Shown: piece by piece, positions 24,906 through 34,213 of the stretch
How the letters are laid out: each line of letters begins with the position of its first letter
Numbering within the stretch: the stretch's first letter is position 1
Assembly (NCBI RefSeq): GCF_000472965.1
Contig: NZ_AXAU01000011.1
Coordinates: 1-64,000, forward strand
Direction: 5' to 3'
DNA: 64,000 bases
Source: Bradyrhizobium murdochi
GTDB lineage: Bacteria > Pseudomonadota > Alphaproteobacteria > Rhizobiales > Xanthobacteraceae
Program-made: the position numbers and the translations under genes
The notes under the pieces: generated by a model
Told to the model about the DNA's origin: nothing
What the model saw: only the letters and a program-made list of their open reading frames with translations
The model's database searches: none

Positions 24906-25407
24906 CTAGTTTGCTCCGTCCCGGATCATACTGAAGTCCTGCACCCACCCCATCGAAAAAGTGTAACAGAATGTATCGGCCGCGTATGATCGAGCGAAAT
25001 CAAATGCTTGTGGCTGGCTTCACTGACAGCGTCGCGGCATCGGGATCGCAGGATCCCGATGCCGGCCGATCCGAGCGGGAACCGGCCTCAGGTGCATGAT
25101 TCCCCGATCTGGCTGAAACAATCTAGGCGCAAGCTGTCGCAGAACGTTGTCCCGGTGAGCCAACTTTGTCGCAATTTGTCGCAAACCGGTATGCCTGTTC
25201 AGCCTTGATGCAACTTAAGAAGCCGCATTGAGAGCAAGGTCATTCAGGAGCGGATGACAGGAGCGGCCATCACCTTGGCCGCAACTGTCGCGAACTATGC
25301 AATGCAGTATTCCTGAGACAGATCGCGACAATTTCCGGCAGCGGTCGGCAAAGTTCTGCGACATCCGGACCCCATCGTGCGCACGCTCAACGAAGCAGGA
25401 GCGTTAC
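24906..25407. other. Gene-free region upstream of the two-component operon
   Basis: No reading frame with a ribosome-binding site or family signature is seen on either strand in these 500 bases. It contains several TGTCGC-type words: near 25136, the tandem TTTGTCGCAA at 25165-25184, and near 25286. These could be regulator binding sites or remnants of mobile DNA. Confidence 0.45.
25165..25184. repeat. Perfect tandem repeat TTTGTCGCAA x2
   Basis: Two identical 10-base units follow each other without a gap at 25165-25174 and 25175-25184. Related CTGTCGCAGAAC and CTGTCGCGAAC words lie 30 and 110 bases away. A ten-base period places both copies on one face of the helix, as for a tandem-binding regulator. 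Confidence 0.5.
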
Positions 25408-25809
25408 ATGTACGATGCGATGCACGCCGTTTCCCGCCGGGCCGTTCCGGAAATCTCGAAAGGCTCATCGGCCGAGGGCGATGAAGACCACACTACACCG
25501 ACGGGACTGCTTCTTCGTAGAGCCGCAGTGCGGATAGGTTGGCTGCTCGTTTTCGTGTTGCGGAATACCTCGGCCTCCACCACCCCACCTGATTTGATGT
25601 ACTGTGGAGATCGTATGGCTGTTTCGCGCCTCGTGACGGAGGACGATTGTTTGACGTCCGAGCAGAATCCTAAGTTCGTGTGCAGAGTGCCCGACTTTAC
25701 TTCTTGCGGGCCATATCCTCGTATCAGTCACGAAAGCTCATCCTCTGGTCCGATCAGCCTGACTGCCGTCGCACGCAAACAAGATGACGTCTTGCCCGAG
25801 CGCGCTTGA
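25408..25809 (+). CDS. Uncertain hypothetical protein
   Basis: The ATG at 25408 has GGAG 6 nt upstream (CAGGAGCGTTAC) and would yield 133 residues. The frame starts earlier, but this is the only start with a good ribosome-binding site. The product has one weak hydrophobic stretch (IGWLLVFVL) and several cysteines in its second half (LMYCGD, DDCLTS, FVCRVPDFTSCG). No family is recognised. It overlaps nothing else, but composition does not clearly favour coding. It may be a degraded gene. Confidence 0.25.
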   Translation: MYDAMHAVSRRAVPEISKGSSAEGDEDHTTPTGLLLRRAAVRIGWLLVFVLRNTSASTTPPDLMYCGDRMAVSRLVTEDDCLTSEQNPKFVCRVPDFTSCGPYPRISHESSSSGPISLTAVARKQDDVLPERA

Positions 25810-25942
25810 AGTCGCGACGCGTCGCTTCGCCGGTACGGCGCCGCTGCTGGCCAGATCCCTGAATGCGTCGACCCAGCCGATGCAAGGTTGCAAGCGCCTC
25901 AAACAATGGACGGCAGACCGCGATCGTTGCTCGTGAACGGAA

Positions 25943-26012
25943 GGAGGTCCGCTGTTGGCGCAAAGCGGACGCTCGGAGCAATGATGAGATCGACAAAGGG
26001 CCAGTAGGCGAC
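25943..26012. repeat. GGAGGTCCGCTGTTGGCGC repeat, copy 1
   Basis: The 70-base element reads GGAGGTCCGCTG, TTGGCGCAAAGCGGACGCTC, GCAATGATGAG and ends CCAGTAGGCGAC. The second copy at 30092-30174 is in the same orientation and has about 13 extra bases near its right end. An inner inverted pair GTCCGCT/AGCGGAC forms a hairpin. The two copies flank the mannosyltransferase/spermidine-synthase-like pair. Confidence 0.75.
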
Positions 26013-26221
26013 GTTCAGACGGCCTACCAGGTTCGCTCTTCCCCTAGAAGCAGACATCACGGTTGCCACAGCCCGCGTCCTCCAAGAATCGATGCAGATC
26101 TTCAGGGCTGGCCGAGATCGATCTCAACGCAGGACGTTCGGGAAGTCTGCCGCGTCATGCCTGCCAAATGTCAAAGCGGTACACCTGGGCGATTGATCTT
26201 GAGCTCTTACGGAGCGACAGT

Positions 26222-27391
26222 ATGGACATGGAGACGCGCTATCCGATCTGGAAAGATCCTTCCTGGCTTCCCTATTGTTGGGCCATCTTGATATTTTTTT
26301 GTTCGCGGGTGGTGGTCGCGCTCGGACTGGTATTCTCTCAAAAATATCTGACCATCGGGAGGGCTGACGTCTGGTCTGCGGGACCGATCTGGTACCACCA
26401 ATTGTTGCAATGGGATTCGCAATGGTATTTCAAGATCGTCACAGATGGCTATCAGTATAACGGCGATCCGACTGTTCAACAGAACATCGTATTTTACCCG
26501 CTGTATCCGATGCTCGCACGGGGCCTGGCGACGATTAGCGGTCTCACGCCTGCGGATGCATTGCTGTTGGTATCGAACGTCGCGGGATTGCTCGCGATTG
26601 TCGTCCTTTTCAAGCTGGTTCGCGAGGAATTTGGTAATCAACTGGCTCTCGCCACAACCGCGCTGCTCAGCTTTTTTCCCGCTTCGGTCTTGCTGTCGGC
26701 CGGGTATACCGAGCCCTTGGCACTGCTGCTAATCGTCTCGTTTTTTCTTGCTTTGAAACGAAAATACTACTTGTCGGCAGCACTGCTTGCAGGCTTGGCA
26801 GTCTCTACCCGATCGACCGGCGTTGTCCTATTGCCTGTCCTTCTTTGGGAGATGTGGGCCAATCGCGATCAGACGAAGTTCCTTCTTGCCCTCGTGCCAT
26901 GCGTCCTTCTTGCGACGTCGGGCATCTGGCTATTCATGATCTACCTCTGGAGCGCTTTCGGAACTCCGTTTGCTTTTGCGGATGGGCAGGCGGCATTCCA
27001 TCAAGGAACGACGCTAGCGACAAGATTGATTGCAGCACTAAAGCTTGAGCCGTTCACACGAATGATGCTCAATGATTGGAATCCTTGGGGACAAGCTAGC
27101 TGGTTTACGTTATTGTTCATTATCTTGATTGTCTTGGGCTGGTCTCGGCTGCGCTCAAGCTGGACGCTGTTCGCCATGGCTGTCCTGTTGCTGCCATATC
27201 TAACACTCAGCGGTGGGCCAGCAGGCTTCGTCTCCATGAGTCGATTTAATCTCGTTTCATTTCCCCTGTTTGTGACGTTGGCTGATTTAGTATTGCGAGC
27301 AAAGTGGCTTTTGGCAGGGGTGATAGGACTCTTCGGCGCATCCTTGTTCATGAACACCGCCTTGTTTGCTCGTAGAATTTGGATTGGTTGA
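26222..27391 (+). CDS. PIG-V-like integral membrane mannosyltransferase
   Basis: The 389-residue product has about nine or ten membrane helices. It carries the GT-C/PIG-V signature: an acidic site in QWDSQWYFKIVTDGY after the first helix and QNIVFYPLYPML. PIG-V enzymes transfer mannose from a lipid-linked donor. Bacterial relatives probably decorate lipids or secreted glycans. ATG 26222 has GGAG 8 nt upstream. The frame is open further upstream, but that part lacks helices. Its codons are less G+C-rich than neighbouring genes. The end overlaps or abuts the next gene, suggesting coupling. The acceptor is unknown. Confidence 0.75.
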   Translation: MDMETRYPIWKDPSWLPYCWAILIFFCSRVVVALGLVFSQKYLTIGRADVWSAGPIWYHQLLQWDSQWYFKIVTDGYQYNGDPTVQQNIVFYPLYPMLARGLATISGLTPADALLLVSNVAGLLAIVVLFKLVREEFGNQLALATTALLSFFPASVLLSAGYTEPLALLLIVSFFLALKRKYYLSAALLAGLAVSTRSTGVVLLPVLLWEMWANRDQTKFLLALVPCVLLATSGIWLFMIYLWSAFGTPFAFADGQAAFHQGTTLATRLIAALKLEPFTRMMLNDWNPWGQASWFTLLFIILIVLGWSRLRSSWTLFAMAVLLLPYLTLSGGPAGFVSMSRFNLVSFPLFVTLADLVLRAKWLLAGVIGLFGASLFMNTALFARRIWIG

Positions 27392-27414
27392 TCGCTACAA
27401 ATACTCGCGATGAC

Positions 27415-29955
27415 ATGCTTGAGCAGCGACGCAGCGCGAGTTGGTCAAAGCGCACCCAACAGAGCCCACCAAGGCTCCACCAAGAGGGTAGCTCATTGCA
27501 ATCCATATCGAGGATTCCCGGTCGCTATTATCTGGCAATCTTCGTGCTGGCATTCGCGACCCTTTCCTACCAAATCCTGATAACGCGCTTCTTCAGCGTT
27601 ATGCTCCACTATCATTTCGCATTCGCGGCCATTTCACTTGCCATGCTGGGACTCACCCGCGGAGCGATGCAGGTCTACGGCAAGCCCGCCCGTTATGCCA
27701 CCGAGCGGGTTGGAATCGAATTCGCGCGCCACGCGTCATGGTTCGCACTCAGCAGCGTTGGCGCAATGATCGTCTTCCTGTGCGTGCCGTTGCTGGTATC
27801 CGCGGCAAATGTGCCCATCGCCCTGGCGCTGGCGATCATCGCCTTCGTAGCTCCGTTCACGGAAGGCGGGGTTTGCATAACGTTGTTGCTGACGCGTCTG
27901 CCATATAGCGGCGGGTGGCTCTATGCAGCCGACCTCCTCGGCGCCGCAGTTGGATGTCTCGGGGTGATCTTCATACTGCTGGTGATTGACCCCGTGAGCG
28001 CCACGCTATGGATCGGAGCCTTTGCTGCCGGCATTGGCTGGATCGTCGTGCGAGCCAGCAATGATGTCCGCAGTGTGCGTTTGAGCGGGGCTGTCGCGCT
28101 AACGCTGGCCGTCGCGGCCACCGTGCACTCTGGCCTTGACCTGACCGGTCGAAGCCATCTCGGTGTGTTCTGGGCCAAGGGCGCTGAACAGACCGGCACG
28201 CTGTTCGAACGCTGGAATACCTATTCGCGGGTAAGGGTGCGCGAGTTGGCCGAGAAGGTCCCGTTTGGCTGGGGTCTGGTTGGCACTCCTGATGCCCGGG
28301 TCGACCAACACTATCTCGACATCGATGCCGATGCAGGCACGGTCATCACCAGGTATGATGGCGACATCGGAAAGCTCGCCTACCTGAAAGATGATGTCAT
28401 CAATGCAGCCTACCTCGTGCAGCCGGCGGCCGACGTCGCTGTCGTTGGCGTGGGCGGAGGTCGTGACATCCTTTCCGGTCTGCTCTTCGGCGCCAGCCGG
28501 ATTCGCGGAATTGAAATCAACCCGGCGATCTTCGAAGTGCTCACCGAAAAATTCGCCGATTTCTCCGGCCATCTCGATCGTCAGCCCGGCGTATCCTTGG
28601 TCAATGCCGAAGCGCGAAGCTACATCAACCACTCGTCCGAGCGGTACGACCTGGTGCAGATTTCGCTCATCGACACCTGGGCGGCGACGGCGGCCGGTGG
28701 CCTGACGCTCACCGAAAATCGTCTCTATACCGTGGAGGCGTGGGATGATTTTTACCGGGCGCTCAAGCCCGGCGGGCTGTTGTCGGTATCGCGCTGGTAC
28801 GATGCCGAGAAGCACCGTGACGAGCTATACCGCCTGATCGCTATTGCCGCGAGCGCGCTGCAGCGCAAGGGAGTGTCGGCCGGGGAGCTGCGGCATCACG
28901 TCGTCGCGGTCAACGTCGGCGGCATCGTGACGGTGATTACCCGGCCTGACGCGTTCAGCGACGCAGAATGGCAAGGCGCGCGTGAGAGACTTCAGGCGCA
29001 GGGCTTCAAGATATTGTTGGGGCCGGACATCACCTTCGATGCCGTCACCTCGACATTGCTGTCCGACAAGGCGGACCAGGCTTTCTTCGATTCGCTGCCC
29101 GAAAACATCACTGCTTCGACGGACGACAATCCGTTCTTCTTTTATACGTCCCGCTTCAGCAGTTTCGTGAGCACGCAAAGTTGGGACATCATGAGCAACA
29201 ATGTCGCGATCGGCATCACCGGTTTGCTCATCATCGTAGCGCTCTGCGCTTGCGGATATTACATCGTGCTGCCCTTCCTCCGTCTTGCGACGCGGATGCC
29301 AATGGCGACGCTGACGCCGCCCGTGGTCTATTTCAGCGCGATCGGGATGGGCTTCATGCTGATCGAGATATCGCAGATGCAGCGCCTGATGGTCTTTCTC
29401 GGACATCCCGTTTACGGGCTGAGCGTCGTGCTATTCACAATTCTTCTCTTTAGCGGGATTGGCAGTGCCACGGTCGGTGCGGATACCTCCTCCCGATCAC
29501 GCGTCACCGTCTTCAGGATTGCCGCCCTCCTCACCACGCTCGTGGTGGCAGGGCTGCTGACGCCGCTGGTCACCACCTGGGCGCGGTCGCTGTCAACGGA
29601 CATGCGTATTCTGGTGTCTGTCCTGCTGCTGGCTCCTCCTGCATTCTGCATGGGGATGATGTTTCCGCTCGGCCTCGGTGTCTGGCGCCGTCATCATGAA
29701 CTGCTGCCGTTCTTCTGGAGCACCAACGGAATTACGTCGATGTTCGCGTCGGTGCTGGGTGTGGCGTTGTCGATCCAGTTCGGCATCGCCAAGACCTATG
29801 CGTTGGGGGTGTGCTCTTATGCGGTCTGCGCCATCGTGATCATTGCAAGCCGCTGGGTGCCGTCGATCGGCATGTCAGCCGAGAAGGGCCCCGTTAGCCC
29901 CGAGGCTAGTATCGCAGGAAAGGAAGGCGCCACGATTCGGCGGCCACATCAGTAA
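27415..29955 (+). CDS. Membrane protein with spermidine-synthase-like domain
   Basis: From ATG 27415 the product has 846 residues. About six membrane helices lie at the N terminus, and a large cytoplasmic or periplasmic domain sits in the middle. About six further helices follow (from NVAIGITGLLIIVALCA). The middle domain has a Rossmann SAM/aminopropyltransferase core: VAVVGVGGGRDILSG, IRGIEINPAIFEV, and YDLVQISLIDTWAA. Such fused proteins are annotated as spermidine synthase-like but lack a proven polyamine activity. An alternative TTG start at 27379 would overlap the PIG-V gene. The two genes are probably co-expressed. Confidence 0.78.
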   Translation: MLEQRRSASWSKRTQQSPPRLHQEGSSLQSISRIPGRYYLAIFVLAFATLSYQILITRFFSVMLHYHFAFAAISLAMLGLTRGAMQVYGKPARYATERVGIEFARHASWFALSSVGAMIVFLCVPLLVSAANVPIALALAIIAFVAPFTEGGVCITLLLTRLPYSGGWLYAADLLGAAVGCLGVIFILLVIDPVSATLWIGAFAAGIGWIVVRASNDVRSVRLSGAVALTLAVAATVHSGLDLTGRSHLGVFWAKGAEQTGTLFERWNTYSRVRVRELAEKVPFGWGLVGTPDARVDQHYLDIDADAGTVITRYDGDIGKLAYLKDDVINAAYLVQPAADVAVVGVGGGRDILSGLLFGASRIRGIEINPAIFEVLTEKFADFSGHLDRQPGVSLVNAEARSYINHSSERYDLVQISLIDTWAATAAGGLTLTENRLYTVEAWDDFYRALKPGGLLSVSRWYDAEKHRDELYRLIAIAASALQRKGVSAGELRHHVVAVNVGGIVTVITRPDAFSDAEWQGARERLQAQGFKILLGPDITFDAVTSTLLSDKADQAFFDSLPENITASTDDNPFFFYTSRFSSFVSTQSWDIMSNNVAIGITGLLIIVALCACGYYIVLPFLRLATRMPMATLTPPVVYFSAIGMGFMLIEISQMQRLMVFLGHPVYGLSVVLFTILLFSGIGSATVGADTSSRSRVTVFRIAALLTTLVVAGLLTPLVTTWARSLSTDMRILVSVLLLAPPAFCMGMMFPLGLGVWRRHHELLPFFWSTNGITSMFASVLGVALSIQFGIAKTYALGVCSYAVCAIVIIASRWVPSIGMSAEKGPVSPEASIAGKEGATIRRPHQ

Positions 29956-30091
29956 AGGGAAGTCCGAATACCGCATCTTCGGCCAGACAAGACGGCAGTG
30001 GGGAAATGGCGGTCACACTGCGGGTGCGCATGGTGATCGCAAGCGCGACATGCGGCGCAGCACGGCTTTGGGTCAAAACGCGACCTCGTAG

Positions 30092-30174
30092 GGAGGTCCG
30101 CTGTTGGCGCAAAGCGGACGCTCGAAGCAATGATGAGGTCGGTAAAGGGCAACAAAATCGGCCAGTAGGCCGAC
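30092..30174. repeat. GGAGGTCCGCTGTTGGCGC repeat, copy 2
   Basis: It is the second copy of the element at 25943, in the same orientation, with GGTCGGTAAAGGGCAACAAA in the variable part before CCAGTAGGCCGAC. It lies between the spermidine-synthase-like gene and the GFA gene. Read on the other strand, both copies give the same false peptide (LLRASALRQQRTS). Confidence 0.75.
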
Positions 30175-30238
30175 ATCGTTGACGCACGATGGTCAATCGG
30201 CACAATCGAACAGTCCTTTACAGGAACAAGGTGCGGCA

Positions 30239-30685
30239 ATGGATGCTACTTCAGTGTCTGGCAGATGTTTTTGCGGCTCGATTGTCTTCCAATACACCGG
30301 GGAACCGAACTGGACGTTGCATTGCCATTGCGAGAGTTGTCGACGAGCAACCTCTTCCCCAATGACGACATGGATTTCAGTCCCACGCAGCGCGTTCGCG
30401 TTCACGAAGGGCGCGCCCCGCTATTTCCATTCTTCGCCGGGCGTTCGGCGTGGTTTCTGTGAGAATTGTGGGTCACCCCTCACATATGAAAATGAACGGA
30501 TAGAGGGAGAAATTCACATATATGCGGTGTCGCTGCTCGATGCGAATTATGCGTCGCCGAGCTGCCACGTCTTCGTTGATGAACAGCTACCTTGGTTCGA
30601 GGCGCTCGATGACTTGCCGAGGTTTGCAACGACCGGTCGCGACGGTGCCTCGCCTATCCGCTTCGGTCCTAAGAAATTGGATTGA
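30239..30685 (+). CDS. GFA-family (CENP-V/Mss4-like) zinc protein
   Basis: The 148-residue protein carries the GFA zinc-binding cysteines in order: RCFCGS, HCHCESCRRAT and FCENCGSPL. These form the Mss4-like fold of glutathione-dependent formaldehyde-activating enzyme homologues. Most members bind zinc but lack proven formaldehyde activity. ATG 30239 has an AAGG box about 8 nt upstream. No operon partner is visible. It sits to the right of the repeat-flanked pair, within the less G+C-rich stretch. Confidence 0.85.
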   Translation: MDATSVSGRCFCGSIVFQYTGEPNWTLHCHCESCRRATSSPMTTWISVPRSAFAFTKGAPRYFHSSPGVRRGFCENCGSPLTYENERIEGEIHIYAVSLLDANYASPSCHVFVDEQLPWFEALDDLPRFATTGRDGASPIRFGPKKLD

Positions 30686-31502
30686 TCTTTCGTGCCGAGG
30701 CCCAGTTAGGGTCGGGTCTCGGTTGGATGGATGAGAGGTTCATATACGTGGCGCTGTGCAGTTTTGCCTTTCGTAGTGCCCAGAAAAATCAACGCACCCG
30801 GAGGTGCTCGTTCCATCTCGCGATTCGGTTGATGTCTCTCGTGGGTCATCTGCAGACGCAACCGGCCATCAAAGCTTTTGTCCGCTTGGCCCTAGACAAC
30901 AGACCCTCGGACACTGGTCACTATTGTCTGCCAAGGCATCCATCAGCTATGAGCGACGGCTGAGCTTTCCTGGGAAAATCTTTGCAAAAAAGGACCATCG
31001 GAACAACCGATGGTCCTAAAAGCCTTGAGGCTTTCGTCTTGCATTTACGTTGCCAGTTAGCTGCGGACAGACTGGCGGCTGCCGCAGGGTTGATGCTCGC
31101 TTTGCACTGGCCGTTTAGACCCTGACCTTTGGACCCTTTGCCGTTGAGACGTCGGTCCCGTCGGACGCCTGTCACCCTTGGCATTGGTCGTTATCGGCAC
31201 TCGTCACTGTTGGCGCGGGATGGTGCGAGAAACCACTCGATCAACCGAGCAATCCAACGCTTGACGAAAGAGCCAGTTCCTTCATGAGGAGGCCGAGTGG
31301 ATGCTGGCAGGGAACTTTATTGCTCGGCCGAGGTAGGCTGGAACGAACATGAGGACGAGAGATGTCCGCAGAATTGGACTGGCCGATAATCCATGAATTG
31401 GCACTTCTACCATTCCTGTAACTTCGTACGATACGACGATGGCAATGTTCGCCAACACGGTCGTGCAAGCCACGGTCGTAGTCTGGAACATGGGAGGCCG
31501 AA
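30686..31502. other. Gene-poor region with hairpins
   Basis: These 817 bases hold only short frames with no family signature. The notable part is a strong minus-strand terminator-like hairpin at 30985-31017, preceded in its transcript direction by a second small hairpin (about 31018-31036). An unannotated transcript, such as a small RNA, may therefore end here. No protein-coding gene on the minus strand upstream of it could be supported. Confidence 0.45.
30985..31017 (-). terminator. Rho-independent terminator on the minus strand
   Basis: AGGACCATCGG pairs perfectly with CCGATGGTCCT around a five-base loop, and the minus strand then continues with six T residues. The gene on that strand that it would serve is not recognised, so it may end a small RNA. 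Confidence 0.75.
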
Positions 31503-32546
31503 ATGCCTCGAACAAAAACTATTGCCGCCACGCCAGAGCTTCCTTCCGCCGTCCCGCTGATGGCGCTTTCGACCGGCTTCTGGGCCTTCAAGGCTCTGGC
31601 CGCTGCGCACGAGTTGGACCTCTTCAGCCGCCTTGCGGGCGGCGCCGGCATCACGGTTGCCGGGCTGGCGGAAGCGCTCGGTCTGCATCCACGCCCGGCC
31701 GAGATGCTGTTGACCGGCTGCGCTTCACTCGGGCTTCTGGAGAAGACGGACGGCCATTATCGCAATACGCCGTTAAGCGAAGCCTATCTCGTGCGCGGGA
31801 AGCCGTATTACTTCGGTGGCTTCGTGCAGATGGCCGACAAGCGGCTCTACGCGGGCTGGGGAAGGCTTACAGAGGCGCTGCGCACGAACCGGCCAACCAC
31901 GTGGGACCCGGCAGTGCAATCTTCCATGTTCGACGGCGAGGATCCGACGATGCTGGCACTCTTCTGGGAGGCGATGCATTCGCTTTCCACGATGACCGCG
32001 CGCAAGCTCGGCGAAGCCGTGGATTTCGGACATTTCCGCCGCCTCCTGGACATCGGCGGCGGATCGGGCGCGTACGACATCGAGCTTTGCAAACAGTATG
32101 GGGCGCTGCGTGCGACCGTGTTTGACTTGCCGCATGTGGCCGCGATTGCCGCGGGAAAGATTGCCGAGGCCGGCTTGACCGACCGGATCAAGACCGCAGG
32201 CGGCAGCTTCTTCGAGCAGCTTCCCGGGGATCACGACGTGCATCTCCTGTCGATGATCCTGCACGATTGGGACGAGGCGAAGGATCGCGCCCTGCTGCGC
32301 CGGTCCTTCGAGGCTTTGCCGAGCGGCGGCGCCGTCGTCATCAGCGAGCTTCTCGTCAATGACGAAAAGACCGGACCAGCGCCGGCCGCGCTGATGAGCC
32401 TCAACATGCTGATCGAGACGGAAGGACGAAACTACGCGCCGGCCGAATACTCGGCGTGGCTTGAGGAAGCCGGATTTCGGCACGTCGAGACGGTCTGGTT
32501 CGACGCACCCGCCGCGAACGGCACCGTGATCGGCCGCAAACCATAA
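31503..32546 (+). CDS. O-methyltransferase (acetylserotonin/hydroxyindole type)
   Basis: The 347-residue enzyme has an N-terminal winged-helix dimerisation domain (GFWAFKALAAAHELDLFS, AGLAEALGLHPRPAEMLL). A SAM-binding domain follows, with LLDIGGGSGAYDIEL and FDLPHV. The catalytic His is in ILHDWDEAKD. Such class II small-molecule O-methyltransferases methylate phenolic or indolic hydroxyls. GGGAGG lies 5-6 nt before ATG 31503. It converges on the FAD oxidase gene with a 24-base gap. The substrate cannot be inferred. Confidence 0.88.
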   Translation: MPRTKTIAATPELPSAVPLMALSTGFWAFKALAAAHELDLFSRLAGGAGITVAGLAEALGLHPRPAEMLLTGCASLGLLEKTDGHYRNTPLSEAYLVRGKPYYFGGFVQMADKRLYAGWGRLTEALRTNRPTTWDPAVQSSMFDGEDPTMLALFWEAMHSLSTMTARKLGEAVDFGHFRRLLDIGGGSGAYDIELCKQYGALRATVFDLPHVAAIAAGKIAEAGLTDRIKTAGGSFFEQLPGDHDVHLLSMILHDWDEAKDRALLRRSFEALPSGGAVVISELLVNDEKTGPAPAALMSLNMLIETEGRNYAPAEYSAWLEEAGFRHVETVWFDAPAANGTVIGRKP

Positions 32547-32570
32547 GGCGCAAAGCTGAGTGGAATTTCC

Positions 32571-34169
32571 TTACGGGTCGATGAGCACTCCAGGGTTGAG
32601 CATGCCTTGCGGATCGAGCTCTCTTTTTGCAGCCCGAAGCGCGGTCGCGAAAAGCTCCGGGCGTTGACGATCGTACCAAGGACGATGATCACGGCCAACG
32701 GCATGATGATGGGTGATCGTCCCGCCCGCCTCGATCAGCGCATCGCTGGCCGCATTCTTGATCGCCTGCCACTGTTCCAGAAGAGCACCGTGGCGGCCAA
32801 GTGCATGGAAAGAAAAATATGGCGCGGGCCCGTCAGGATAGACATGGGTGAAGCGGCATGTGACCTCGCCCTTTACGCCAGTCGCATCGAGAATCGCACG
32901 CTCCGTTGCCGCCTTCACTTTGTCGTGGAAGCTTTCGAACCGATCCCAGGTGATGGCGGTCTCGAAGGTGTCGTTGATGATGCCGGCCGGGGTCAGAAAC
33001 TCGCGCGCATAGGGCATGCGAATGAATGCGTTGCGCCAGATTCCTGCCGCGCCTTCGAGATGTGCATCGCTGACCTTTGCCGCCTCCGGTATCCCGCCAT
33101 GGTCGGCGCAGCATTCGAGCGCGCGGGCCATCCAGGCATCCGGCGAATGGTCGCCCGATTCAAAGCCGAGCACCATAATCGCGACGCTGCCGTCGGCAGC
33201 CCCGGTGTTGAATGCCTCTTGCGCATCAAGGATGCGGCAGTTCGACGGATAGAGGCCAGCCTGTGCGATCGCGCGCAGCGCGCGGGCCGCACCGAAGAAC
33301 GAATCGAAACGAACCGATGCGCCGGCACGGAATTTCGGGCGCGGCTGCAATCGCATCCAGGCGCGCGAAATCACCCCGAGCGTTCCTTCGGAGCCTATGA
33401 ACATGCGGTCGGGGCTCGGTCCGGCACCCGATCCCGGCAGGCGACGCGTTTCCATTATGCCGCGCGGCGTCACGACGCGCAGGCTTTCAACGAAATCGTC
33501 GATATGCGTGTAGAGACTGGCGAAATGACCGCCCGACCGCGTCGCGATCCAGCCGCCAAGGGTTGAATACTCAAAACTCTGCGGAAAATGACGCAGCGTG
33601 ACGCCATACGGCTTAAGCTGGTTCTCCAGCGATGGACCAAAGGCACCACCCTCGATCAGTGCGGCGCGCGATATCTGATCCACCTCGACGACGTTGCCGA
33701 GATTGCGCAAGTCCAGTGTGACGGCCGCTTTATATCTGATACCGTCAACGCGCGGCTCGACACCACCGCAAACGCTCGACCCGCCCCCGAACGGCGTAAG
33801 CGACGCGCTGACGCCGCCGGCCCAGTCCATGACAGCGGCAATCTCTGCTTCGTTGCTGGGATAGGCGACCACGTCGGGCGCGCTATCGTAATCGCCGAGC
33901 ATGGCTCGCACGTAGTCTGGATAGGATTTGCCGTAGGCGTGCGCGACGCGGTCGTATCGGTCGCTCGTGCAAAAAGCCGCAAGTGAGGCTGGTGGTACCA
34001 CGCGCGGCGCGCGCAATGCCAGGTCCTCGAGGCGCGGGACAACTTTGGTCTCAAACGCATCGCGCGCAAATTTTTCGCTGTAGCGGCCGAGCACAAAAGC
34101 CTGCTCCTCGGCAGTCATGCCTTCGTCTTCGCGACCCCAGCCGTAATGTTTTAGCCTTGCACCGCTCAC
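32571..34169 (-). CDS. FAD-binding oxidase (alkylglycerone-phosphate synthase-like)
   Basis: The 532-residue protein belongs to the VAO/FAD-linked oxidase family. An N-terminal FAD-binding half has VVAYPSNEAEIAAVMDWA, TPFGGGSSVCGG and SEGTLGVIS. The C-terminal substrate half has SFHALGRHG, HHHAVGRDHRPWYDRQRPE and LDPQGMLNPGVL. The His cluster and DPxGxxNPG resemble alkylglycerone-phosphate synthase. Bacterial members otherwise include glycolate or lactate oxidases. A GTG start at 34169 follows GGAGGAGGCC. The next gene (PCMT) is 44 bases away on the same strand. Confidence 0.85.
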   Translation of the reverse strand: MSGARLKHYGWGREDEGMTAEEQAFVLGRYSEKFARDAFETKVVPRLEDLALRAPRVVPPASLAAFCTSDRYDRVAHAYGKSYPDYVRAMLGDYDSAPDVVAYPSNEAEIAAVMDWAGGVSASLTPFGGGSSVCGGVEPRVDGIRYKAAVTLDLRNLGNVVEVDQISRAALIEGGAFGPSLENQLKPYGVTLRHFPQSFEYSTLGGWIATRSGGHFASLYTHIDDFVESLRVVTPRGIMETRRLPGSGAGPSPDRMFIGSEGTLGVISRAWMRLQPRPKFRAGASVRFDSFFGAARALRAIAQAGLYPSNCRILDAQEAFNTGAADGSVAIMVLGFESGDHSPDAWMARALECCADHGGIPEAAKVSDAHLEGAAGIWRNAFIRMPYAREFLTPAGIINDTFETAITWDRFESFHDKVKAATERAILDATGVKGEVTCRFTHVYPDGPAPYFSFHALGRHGALLEQWQAIKNAASDALIEAGGTITHHHAVGRDHRPWYDRQRPELFATALRAAKRELDPQGMLNPGVLIDP

Positions 34170-34213
34170 GGCCTCCTCCCTGCTTTTTTCTATCGGAGCC
34201 GTCGCACCGGCTC

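Noticed and set aside
29906..30205. Minus-strand ORF containing LLRASALRQQRTS
   Set aside because: The same peptide is predicted from the repeat copy at 25943, so it is a translation of a dispersed repeat and not a protein.
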